A DNA stretch of 64,000 bases. It comes from Tricholoma matsutake. Taxonomy: Eukaryota; Basidiomycota; Agaricomycetes; Agaricales; Tricholomataceae. The DNA is taken from assembly GCA_026075535.2 (NCBI GenBank), contig AP026550.1, positions 4,278,001 through 4,342,000 of the forward strand, in the 5' to 3' direction. A program made the translations under genes and the position numbers. The notes below the pieces were generated by a model. The model was not told the DNA's origin. It saw only the letters and a list, made by a program, of their open reading frames with translations, and did no database searches. Position 1 is the first letter of the stretch; each line of letters starts with the position of its first letter. This document shows positions 22,509-33,600 of the stretch, in pieces.

Positions 22509-23099
22509 TAGTGCTTAAAGGTCTGGTCAATGTGACCAGAAAATAACTGGAACCTGACTGGACTGTGACCAGAAAAAACTGGACTATCAGTTGCAGTCTT
22601 TCAGTTCTCAGATTCAGAAAACTGCAAAAAACTGGTTAAAAAGACCAGTTATGACCAGTTTATGACCAAAATGACACAGCCACATGATACTTTTGTAAAT
22701 CCCTTCAAACTGACCAAATATTTAACCAAATTGGTCAAGAATTGAGTAAGATATCATTAAAACTGAGTTTGATACCAAGTTTTAGGTGGTTAAACTCAGT
22801 TTTGGTGATATCTCACTCATTTCTTGACTGATTTGCCTAAATTTTTGGTCAGTTTAAAGGTAATTGGTAGGGAAAGGTGCTTCACATGTTGTCATAACCA
22901 GTTGTAACCAGTATGAACTGGAATTTTAACTGGTCTTTATGCAAACCAGTTACAACTGATTGTGACCAGTTTTTTGCAGTTTTTTTTTCAGTTTCAGTTT
23001 GGTTATTTGGCTATTTCCTTTTATGGTTAACCAAGTCATGGTCATGGTCTTTCCAAAATGGGCCCAAAAACCATGACTGGACTGGACCTTAAAGCACTA
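22509..23099. mobile_element. hAT-like family 1 element (copy 1b) inside the helicase
   Basis: 591 bp with ends TAGTGCTTAAAGGTC and GACCTTAAAGCACTA and the exact 8-bp duplication AGAGCATC (22501-22508, 23100-23107). Internal sequence is a dense array of AACTGGTC/GACCAGTT motifs. Excision rejoins the helicase just before its DEAQ motif. Confidence 0.93.
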
Positions 23100-24570
23100 A
23101 GAGCATCAACATTGATGAAGCCCAGTTCATCCATGTAGCAGGGCTTCTGCGTTATAGAGATCGCACCTTTCAGCCAGCCTGGGGTTGGCTGGATGAGCTA
23201 AAAGCTATGCTTCCCAACACTGTTCCTTGGAGGGCCTTGTCAGTTACACTTCTGCCTCACATCTTGAAGACTGTTGAAGCCAAAATCCCCTGCCCCATGT
23301 ATATCACTATCAACTCCTCCTCCAATCAGCTGAACACAACATATGCGACACACCAGCTTGCCTCATGTCTTGAAGATTCCAAAAACTATGAGTGTTTTCT
23401 CACCAAGCCTGTTGACCTTAGTGCTCAGCCTTGCATCCTGATCTTCTTTGACAACAAAACTCTTGCCAGCAATGTTGTGAAACACCCAGATAAACAGCTG
23501 CCTACTGAATACCAGTCAACTGGGATTGTGCGCCACTACCATAGTGGTATGTCTGATGCCTACCTTCAAATGGTTCATACTGCATTCACTGAGTGTGAGG
23601 GACAATGTAAGACTCTTTGTGTGACATCTGGAGAGTCCATGGTAAGTGTTCTTCAATTATCCACCTGTTCAAGCTACTCATGATATAACAACATCAAGGG
23701 AGTTGACTTTCCAGATGTCCAAATTGTTTGTAATGCTGGACCCCCAAGCAACATTGTGGAAGCACTTCAACATGGGGGGTGGGTTGGGCAGCATGAAGGT
23801 GATAAAGGACTGTTTGTCATCTTCTATGAGCCTTGGGCACTTGCTATTTCACCATCACTAGTGACGTTGGTGATCCTGACTGACCATGAAAAAAACACAT
23901 GCTTACTTCTCATACATGGGATTGCGTGTCATATTCATCAATCAAACTTGTGCAATGCAAGACATGCATGCGGAAATATTTTGCATTATACCTCAATGAT
24001 ACATCAATGAATGGTAGTTCTGAGTTTGGTCCTCTATAACATGGGCCTCAATGTCACTATTTTAGCTCTTGACTGCACAAATGAGTTCTGTTGTGACTGC
24101 CATGATGACAATGTCTTTGACCTTGATGAGTTCCTTCCTGCTCCAATGCATGCCAGTGGGCCTAAGAATCTCGCTTGACCAAAATGCAAGGCATGGCCCA
24201 CATACTGCCCAAAAGCTGATAGACTAGCGCTTGACTTTCGCATCACCACCTGGCTAACCTCAGCCAGTGAAAAATATGACCTGCATGGTGTCCAAACTAC
24301 ATATGATATCCTCTCTTTCAGACAACACACCAAACTTGTCTGTGCACAGCCAAAATTGGTACCCTCTGCTGATGATATCATCAGATTATTAGAGGAAAGC
24401 AAAGAATGGGGTGCAGAATGGGCAGCATTGTTAGCTGAGTTGATTTCAACATATGATAATGACTGGGCTGTGCTTGCATCTGGGGCAAATGGCAATGGCA
24501 ATGCCTCGCAGTGTAAAAAGGTAAAGCTTACACATAACTGTTACTTGATACTGGATTAGAGCATAGAATG

Positions 24571-27500
24571 TTATACAAATTTGCCTGATTCCCTGCTATC
24601 ATCATCACCATTCCCCGACTCCAAGACCACTTTGAAATCAGCTGGTGGCAAATCATCCTGTTCATCCACTACATCCTTTCCTGCGACCAACTCGTGAATC
24701 TTCTTGTTGAAAATCACCAATGATGATGATGCAAATTTCTCTCTTCCCAAGGCACATAAATCTGGGATTGAGTGACATCAAGAGTTACCCTCTCTATTTG
24801 GGATGAAATCCTGCAGTTGGAGGTCATGAGCCTTGTTGGCAATCCACCAGACAAGTTCATTGGTGTTGATGTCCTTATGTATTGAGCCTTGGTAGTTTGT
24901 CTCCATTGTTTGAGTGACTTGTGTTTTAATTTTCTGCAAGTGGTTGGTTGTAGCAGAAAGATTTCCAAGATGATCCCAATTTGCATAGATTCCTTTTGAA
25001 GCAAAGAGGGCCTTCAGACTTCCAATCAGGTGTTCAATATTGAGGTCGATTGCCATTGCATGACCAGGTAGGCCTGATATGTTGACCAGCATCATGTTCC
25101 AGACTGCATTACTGTCAAATGGCAAGTCAAATGGTAGGTATATTTGGGGGTTAGATAAGTGTAACATATGCAAATTGAGGTGTCCAAACCTCCTTAATGT
25201 TGAAGAGGAGATGTAAGATTTTGGTAGAATAATTGTTGGAGCCTGCCCTCTGGAAGATACATGCAATGTCAGGTAGAATATCTTCAATCCAACCAAAGTC
25301 ACCCTCAGAAGTGTGCTGGTGAGTTCTGTCATGTAAAGCAAATCTCAAATCAGCTGGACAATGTTTTCTTGAGTGACATCAGGAAGGATGCCAGTGGTTG
25401 GATTGTCAGGTAGCTCATCTTCAGAATCTGAACATTCTGACTCTAGTTCTGCCACCTGTGGCATCCAAGATTCCTTGGTGCTTGGCTTGGCAGTCGGCAG
25501 CATGGTCTCAATCAGGGTGGCATACTTTTTCATGATCTTCTGGGCTGACTCAAGAAGCTGTTCAGGTGGGGGCTGGGATACAGCAAATTCATCCAAGGAA
25601 TCAAATCCACATTCTTTTTGCCAGGCATTGAGGATGAATCCCTTGAGAACCTGAGTGAGCACTGCCAAGAGTGTATGGAAATTGGGATGATTAGCACCAA
25701 GGCAAACCTTCTCCAAGACAGCAAACAAGTGTGATCAGCTACCTTGTTGATTGATCGCACCTCTGTGGATATGAAGTAGTGCCCATATGAGGTTCATTGT
25801 CAGGTGAAAGATCCCAAAAGCAAGTTGAAATATCTCTTGGCATGTCCAGGACATAAGGTCTTGGTTCCTCATGGATTGGGCAGAGCAAATCTGGGAGTTG
25901 GTCAATTGATCATTGATAGCCAGGATCACCAGCTTATTCAGGTCATCTGGGTCATGAGCCAGTTGAACAAGATAAATGTCATCATGAGCAAGGAGGTTGC
26001 CTGTGATTGTTGCCTCTTCTATTGTGGAGGCTCAGAGAGTGGAAAACACCTTGAAGTTTTTGATGTGGTATGTTCTGAAGACAGGGATGTTGCTGCTGAT
26101 CGGCAATATGTCACAAAGTGCTCAATGTATTTGCAAAGGACCTTGCAAATATTTACAGTGGATTGCTGTGCATAAAATTGTATAGATGATCAAGATGGTC
26201 GAAGATCCAATATTGTGAGTGGGGATGCCTTGATTAGCTTCTGCATCATTGGTTCCACCTCCATGTCTGCAGTTTGTGCACTGGGCATCTCATATATCAT
26301 GGCAAATGTCCCAGTCTGGACATTGGTCATGCCACCTGGTGTTTGCTCAGCATAGATTGATCCAGTGAGGTTGATGTTGTCATATGTGAGAGTATGTGGC
26401 CTTGATGTGATCATACAAGCTTCTTCAATGACACAGTCCACAATAGTTTTGAGGATCTTGTTCAGTGTGGTGAGCAACATCAAAAGACAAGAATGATCCA
26501 AAACATTGATTAGTTGGCATGACACACCACTGGAGCATGCCATTAGGCTGATTCCTATCTGAACCTTACATGAATTGTACAATTGTAGAAAGTGAGCTTG
26601 TGCACTAATGACATTTCGTCCCTGGTGAGTGGGTTAGCCAAGAGAACCAACCCAATGAATGTCATTTCCTACCACATGCCAGTTGCATCACCCAGGACCC
26701 TTTTTGCATACCTTTGATTCTTGACCTTCTGTGGCTGCATCAAGGATTTCAGACCAGGCCGGCATTATGTTTTGAGAAATTGGGTCCATAAGTAGGTTGA
26801 TATCCCAATCAGAAAGAAAGCTGAGAGTCACTTCATTTGAGGACATGCAAAGGTAAGGCTTTGCACACTCCATTTCTGAGTGGACCAGTTCACACACGAG
26901 ATAAATGGCATTGGGTCAGAGCCAATCTTTCATGATGAGAGATCTATGTTCACTTTCCCAGAACAAGTTGAGAAGCTCTCTAAATTTTTCTGAGTTATAG
27001 AATGGCATGTGATATGATGCAAAGCAAGATTCATCCAAAATATGTAACAGAAAGTCGGCGGGTGTGATTTTTGCTTTTTTGAGTATGTTGAGGACATTTC
27101 TAATTGTTTCAACTTTTGATAAGCAAGGTGCATGAGAGTGGGGGGGAATAAGTTCTATTGGCTGATGAAGAGAGCCCATGTTCACATCAAGATCTTGCAA
27201 TGGTGACAGTGGCAAAGGGAAAGCATCTAATGATGATCCTTGAAAAAGGGTGCTGATAGTGCCACTAACAATATTGCTTCCACTCAACAAGGGAAGGGAG
27301 GTGTTCAGTGGTAGAAAGGAAGGTGCCATTGCAGCAGCTCCTTCAACAGAAGACAGAGAATCAAATAACAGAGAACCCATGAATGCAGGTGAATTGTCTG
27401 AAAGACCTTGTGGAGGTGAATGCAACGACACGCAGTGAAAGCTACAGCAAGTAATCAGGCTGAGGAATGGGACCGATCTGAGGATGTATGCACATGGTTC

Positions 27501-27880
27501 TGGTGTAAATGAGAGTGCATTAGCAATTCCATCATCACTTGGAGATAGTCCTTCTCCCCAATCTGTTTCCAGCTTGACATCCTTAGCAATATTCAAATTA
27601 GAGGGTGTTCAGGGTGTCAAGAGGGTGAAAGGCTGGCCTGCCATCAAGTTTTTCTTGCCAGACATAGGAGGTTTGTGTTTTTCATAGCGAAGGACAACAC
27701 ATTTTTGTTCCAGGATTGCTTCAGTGTATGAGCTCTGCCTTGAGGTTTTCATGTACCAAAAAATTCGTTTGGAAGGTTCAGGTTGGGCTTAGCAAGGAGA
27801 TTGACGTCTTGTGGTGCAGATCCAACATGACATTCCAACTGAAACAAGGTTTGGTATTCATTGTAGGTAGTAGGCGGCAT
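24571..27880 (-). pseudogene. DUF6589-type protein pseudogene
   Basis: Probable start Met at 27880 (MPPTTYNEYQTLFQLECHV); end TAA at 24571. Fragments in order: KVETIRNVLNILKKAKITPADF; FRELLNLFWESEH; DWDINLLMDPISQNI; HTLTYDNINLTGSIYAEQTP; NDQLTNSQICSAQSMR; FQLAFGIFHLTMNLIWALLHIHRG; VRLGAN-like HPNFHTLLAVLTQVL; LVNISGLPGHAMAIDLNIEHLIG; LKALFASKGIYANWDHLGNLSA. This series is what I know from the large agaricomycete family labelled DUF6589, of unknown function. Many stops and frame changes make it a pseudogene. It converges on the helicase with an 11-bp gap. Confidence 0.8.
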
Positions 27881-28199
27881 GATGTCCAGTGGACACATTG
27901 CAACACTGGTTCTGGATGACATCATGTGTTGTTCCCAAAAGGGTTATTTATGAAAAAAGGTTCTTGGAGAATGGTCCATGTTCTTTTTTTGGACATAAGA
28001 AATGGCAAGGAAATTAAAACTCAGCTTCACCAGTCCTTCTACATGCACTCAATGCTTGCTCATGCATGTATGAAGGAGTGGTTATGAGTCTAGCTGGCAA
28101 TGGGCATTCAAGTTTTGTGACTCACTGAGAGAGTCCAGCAACAAATTGGACACTGTGCAGATAATTCAGCAAAAAAAGAATGGTACACATCATTACTTC
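27881..28199. other. Spacer between divergent pseudogenes
   Basis: About 320 bp upstream of both DUF6589 (-) and the MYND remnant (+). No gene or repeat seen. Confidence 0.4.
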
Positions 28200-28925
28200 A
28201 TTCTAAAACCCTGATGAGAAAAGGACTGAAAGACCTCTGAAAAGACCTCATGCCAAATTGAAAGTCATGAAAGTTACTGAAAAGGAAAAGTCTGAAAAGG
28301 AAAAGTATTGAAAGGATCAAAAGCTCAAAGTCAAAGCTATGAAAGTATCAAAAAGTGTCAAAGTCCCAAAAAGTCAAAGACCTTGGAGTTTTCCTGATGT
28401 TTTGATAGTGAATATTTTAATGCCAGAACAACAACTGGAGGACTGAACACCGAGGGCTCACAAAATTATATGTGGAAAGACGCTGGTTCTGACCTAGAAT
28501 CTGATAAGTACTTACAAGGCAGCCACCTTATGAATAAGCCCAAGACATTACTTTAAGAAATAGATGTGGCCACAAGCAAGGTTTGCCAACTGCAACAAGA
28601 TTGTTGCAAGTATGCTGTATGACACATTACCAATGATGACTTTGTGGAACAGTGGAAAACTCTTCTGCAGCCTTGGTGGGAGGAACTAATCCATAATGCA
28701 CTCTTTCAAACATTGTCTGTTGAATCTAATGTAGAGAACTATCGACAAGGGTGTCCCAAGATGATAGCGTATCTGGCAACCAATAATGGATGAGGTCTAC
28801 TATCACTCCTCCTAGGCATCCTTCCAGAAGACTTACAGTAGACATTTATTGAGCTGATTGTCATCCACTATGCTGGGGTTGATCAGCTTAAGAATGAAAA
28901 GTTTTGTGCTAGTGCAATGAGATAC

Positions 28926-29525
28926 TGTTAAGGGCGAAGCCTCAACCACTCGATCTAGTTGATGTCGTTCAATGAGGTGCTTCCTCAACGAGTTGTTCGG
29001 CACTAGTCTTACTCAGAGCATCTGACATAAGATAGGTAGTGCACTCTAGCAGGGCTTCTGCGTAGAGTTGTTCAGGTTCATGCACTAAGGGGCTTCCTTA
29101 GTGGTTTTGAGTAAGTTCATGAGTTAAGGCTGTAGAATGCCTAGATCTAAACTAAGGACATCCCTACTACAAGTTGCAGTACTTATACTACAAGGGAGGT
29201 CCTTATCGTCCAATCAGAAAGATAGATGCGTATCAAGTAAGAATAGAAACAATAAGCCTTATGCCTTGCATGAGGCGTCCGATGTCAAGGATCCGATGTC
29301 AAGGACATGCTGCGGCGCAGCATGTCGATTGTGAGAGTCCGACGTCACAGACCTCATGTCAAGGGGCTGTTGTATCACAGCATGTGTGGGAATGGGTTCA
29401 GGTGCATGGAGTCACCATGCATCATGTGTGTGTCTGGTGTCAAGGACATGCTCTAAGTGTCTGGAGGGAATCATTGGATACATCGGGTCAGTTGGGTCTC
29501 ATGAGTTACAAGGAAAATTGTAACA
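28926..29525 (-). repeat. 3' LTR of chromovirus G
   Basis: 600 bp. Contains short palindromes, for example ACATGCTGC-GGC-GCAGCATGT near 29308. Shorter than the partner (679 bp) through indels in the palindromic part. Confidence 0.93.
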
Positions 29526-29786
29526 TTACCCCCTCGTTATGGTCGAAAGTTCCACACTTCGACCTAAATCTTTGTTCCTCCTCCGGGGTCAAATTGGTTG
29601 TGGTGTGGGTAGGTCATGGCGTTGGCATCTGGGTGTGGGATGGAGAGACCGTTCATGTCCAAGCTTGGACCGTGATCGGGTTCTTTTTGTTTTATACTGC
29701 CCCTAGCAATGGTGTCAAGGAGTCAGTGATGTCATCAGAAGGGGGGGGGGGTCTGTAGGGTCTGTGCAGTATCAAGGGCAATCACC

Positions 29787-29976
29787 ATAGTTTTACATCT
29801 TCGTGGATGCTTGGTAGTTTAACATCTCTGCAGATGGTCAGTAGTTTAACGTCTTTGCAGACGATCAGTAGTTTAACGTCTTTGCGGACAATCGATAGTT
29901 TAACGTCTTTGCAGACAATCGATAGTTTAACGTCTTTGCGGACGTTCGGTAGTTTTAACATCTTTGCAGACGATCT
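29787..29976. repeat. 27-bp minisatellite, about seven units
   Basis: Unit TAGTTTAACGTCTTTGCAGA plus CGATCAG, seven imperfect copies of 27-28 bp. Each holds a small inverted repeat (GTCT-TTGC-AGAC). Changes between units are mostly CG to CA/TG. Lies in the accessory region of G and is absent from F. Confidence 0.92.
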
Positions 29977-30062
29977 ATTTGCACCTAGTTGTGCTCAGTG
30001 GTTTGGGGTGTTGATGTGTGGGGGTGTCGGCTGGAACGCAGCAATGTCCCCAGTTCTCTGTG

Positions 30063-30590
30063 TCATCCAAATAAGAGCTGCCTTGCCAGCTCGAATCCAC
30101 TTTCTTCATCGTAGTGGGTGTTCCACTGAAGGTCTTTCCACAGTGATGGGTTAATCCCCGCCAGTGGTCTTCTGCCCAGGGTTAGGCCATCGCGGTCAAG
30201 GTAGAATTCTTTGGGGAAATAGTCGCCGTCGTCTAACTCTCCTTCGAAGCACCACTCTTCAAATTGTGCTCTTACCCAGGTCAAATCCATCTTTGTGCTC
30301 CTCCGCATATAGAGGCAGCATCTTGGGCAGGTCAAGGATACTCTTTTTATCCAGTTGTCTCTGTTTGTCCAGAATGTGATTCCGTGCAGGCATTCCCAAG
30401 AGGGTCGCCCCGGCAGTCTGTTTGTTCTTGGTGACTGGTCAATGACTTGTCATCCAGTTGCCATGTTCTTTTCATGTTTATCAATGGGGGGGTGAGGGCA
30501 AACGTGAAGGGCGTCAATGTTCAGTGGGTCAATCGTCATTTGGGGGGTATCAGGAGTGTTGTTTGGCTGGGGTTTGGTTCAGATAGTGGG
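30063..30590 (-). pseudogene. Accessory ORF of chromovirus G, not homologous to that of F after its start
   Basis: Begins near 30522 with MTIDPLNIDALHV, resembling the start of the F accessory ORF (NRLNADALHV), then diverges into LTCPRCCLYM, EEWCFEGELDDGDYFPKEF and LAGINPSLWKDLQW, ending at 30063. One CXXCC-type Cys pair is present, but no zinc knuckle pair like that in F. At least one stop or frame change lies near 30450-30340. Function unknown. Confidence 0.5.
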
Positions 30591-30608
30591 GGGTTTCTTG
30601 GGTTCTCA

Positions 30609-33600
30609 TCAGAGGTGGTACCTCTTCTTATATGACGTCAGGATATTGGGGGCATTCTTCAAGTTTGATTTGGGTTCCCATGTGTTCTCAGATGTCGGGT
30701 AGTCAACCCATTTCACGAGGTAACGGTGTGTCTTGCTGTGCTTCTTGTGTGCGATGATCGCTTCCACTTTGTATTCATTTTCTCCTTCCACAAGGTCGGG
30801 TGGTGGAGTCAGGAAGTTTTGCCCATGAGTGTCATTCTCATGGTATCACGTGAGTAAAGCCGCATGGAATACCGGGTGGATCTTCCATCACGAAGGGCCC
30901 TTCTCGTTTTGGCACCAATTTTCTCATTGGGTAGCCAATCTTCAGGTTCTTGGAGTCAAGCCATACTTGTTCTCCAACCTTGAATGGTTCGTATCGCCCT
31001 TTCATTCGGGCGGCCATAGCCTGTCTGGCTAGTTCATGTGTGGCAAGAGCTTCCCTTCTCGCAGAGAGAAGTTCTTGGATTCTCTGTTCAGCGGCCGGCA
31101 CATTCGTCTTTTCATAGGGGGTGGGGATAGTGCGTGGTTGATATCCCATCATCAAGTAAAACGGCGAGTGTTTTACTGCGGAGTGCGTCTTCTGGTTGTG
31201 CACAAATTCTGCCATTGGGAGATAACGCTCCCAATCTTTGGGTTTGTTCAAACAGAACATGTGGAGGTAAACCTCTAGCTCTTGGTTACTTGCTCCATCT
31301 CTCCATTGGTCTGGGGGTGATAGGCGGTGCTCATGGATAGCTTGATTCCAAGCAGTCGCCCGAGTTCTCGGAAGAGTTTGGACACAAATCAAGGGTCTCT
31401 GTCTGAGATGATTCTTCCGGGGAGTCCAAATCTTGTGTACACATGGCGCAGGTAGAGGTCTGCAGTGCCAAGTGCATTGATTGTCTTTGCACAAGGGATA
31501 AAAATTACCCTCTTTGTAAGACCATGGTCTACCATGACCATGATTGAGTCAAATCCGTTTATTATGGGCAGGTCCATAATAAAGTCTGTCATTACCAGCT
31601 CAAATGGTCTGCTGGCATCGGATGATATCGGTGTCAGGGGTGGGGTCGTCGGGTGGGTGTTGATCTTCATTTGCTGGCACTTTGTGCAGCCTTCCACATA
31701 TTTCTTTATGAAGTTGGCCATTCCTGGCCACCAGTAGTCTTGTCGGATCAGTTCAATCGTTTGCCATTGTCCAGGGTGCCCTGTCGTGATGCTGTCATGG
31801 TATTTCTGTATGATTGTTCGGCGGAGGGTTTCATCCTGTGGCACATAGCACCTGTCTTTGAAAAAGAGCAGGCCATCTTTGAATTTCCAGTCCTCCAATG
31901 CAGACTTGATTGGGGGAGTTCCGTTGTTCTTCAGGGCTCATAAAGCTTCATTTATGAGGTCATCCTTCATTATTGCTGAGACCAGGGCTCCCTGGAGTTC
32001 AGCATCAATCGTTTTCACGAATAGTTCATCGGTGAGGATGGTCTTGTCCTTGTTATCAGTGTCTTCTTCGGCTACATGATCTGCTCTTCTTGATAGGGTG
32101 TCAGATTGTACCATCTGTGATCTGGGTACGTGTTGTAGCTTCAGGTCAAATTGTGACAGGTAGATGCTCCATCTAGCCTGTCATCGGTTCAGTTTCTGTG
32201 CCTGATGGAAATACATCAGGTTCTTGTGATTGGACAGTACCATCACAGGGAACGGCGTCCCCTGTAGGTAGTGTCTCCATGTTTCTAGCGCTTGGATCAC
32301 TCCCAGTAGTTCCCTGTCATATATCTCATAATTTCTTTCCACTTCATTGAAAGAATGCAAGATATAGCCGCATGGGTGCCAGTCTCCATTGGCATCCTGT
32401 TGTCTGAGTACTGCGCCTGTCGCAAATTTCGAGGCATCAGATTCCACCACAAGTGGTTTCGTTGCATCTGGCATCAGCAGTACTGGGGCTTCATTGAATT
32501 TCCTTTTCAGCACATCGAACGACTGCTGGCAGCCATTCGTCCATTCGAATTTCTGGTTCTTCTTCGTCAAATCATTCAGTGGTCTGGCCAGATCCGCAAA
32601 GTGTCCGATGAATCTTCAATAGAAGTTCCCAAATCCTAGGAAGGATCTTACATCCTTCACTGTCCTTGGCGTGGGCCAGTCCTTGATCCCAGCCAGCTTT
32701 GTGTTGTCCATTGCAAGTTCGTTGGGCCTGATGATCATGCCCAAGAAGTCAACTTCTTGCACATTGAACTTGCACTTCTCTATCTTCAGGTAGAGATCAC
32801 ATTGTCGTAGTCATTCAAGGACCCTTTCGGTCCTTATCCAGTGTTCTTCTTCTGTTTTCGAGAAGATCAGGATGTCATCCATATAGATGATGAGCCATCC
32901 TTCATCTAGCATGTCTCGGAAGAGATCGTTCATCATTGCCTGGAATGTTGCCGGTGAGTTGCACAGCCCAAAGAACATCACCATTGGCTCGAATAGCCCT
33001 TGGTTAGTCTTGAATGCTGCCTTCCACTCATCTCCTTTCTTTATTTGTACGTTATGATATCCCCATTGAATATCAAGTTTTGTGAAAAATCTCGCTCCCT
33101 TCAGCTTGTCCAAGAGGTCTCCAATCAGTGGTAGGGGGTAGTTGTTCCAGATCGTTCCTTCATTCAGATAGCGATAGTCTTGGCAAGTCAGAGTCCTTCT
33201 TTGACACGAAGAAGAACGGGGATGCCATGGGTGATTTTGACAGTTGGATGTATCCTTTCTCCAGGTTTTCATCTAGAAACTCATTGAGTTTCTCTTGTTC
33301 TTTCGGTGTCAATGGGTAGACTTTGCAATCCTTTGGTACAAAGCCTTCCTTCAGATCAATCGTGTGATCCCACAGTCTTGATTCTGGGAATCATTCAGAT
33401 GCTGCCTTCTCAAATACCTGTCTGTATTTCTGGTATTCTGGTGGCAGTAAGTCATCCAGGGTCTGTTTGCTGGCCTCCCTCCCCTCATCTTGTTCATGCG
33501 TGAGTCGCTGGGAAATGGATGTCTTTGCTCTGATCCATGCACTTTTTGAGAATATATATTGTGGGGAGTCCTTGGCTTTTGTAATCCTGGAGATCGTGTT

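Larger units (their letters stand above)
14064..24559 (+). pseudogene. RecQ-like helicase pseudogene split by two transposons
   Basis: Left part 14064-14567 carries motif I as TGTESGKT (14360-14383; TGTGSGKT expected), then LNLLLDDPADGFIS. Chromovirus A interrupts it; coding resumes at 22301 (YWNAS, then DLKAWKAGTVQHII). After hAT copy 1b comes NIDEAQFIHVAG (motif II DEAQ, DEAH expected, 23114-23125), WRALSVTLLPHILK (motif III), RHYHSGMSD and QHGGWVGQ (motif VI, QRGGRVGR expected, 23768-23791). The end is TAA-like at 24559. Changed residues fit CpG decay. The family is multicopy in agaricomycetes. It converges tail to tail with DUF6589, 11 bp apart. Confidence 0.85.
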
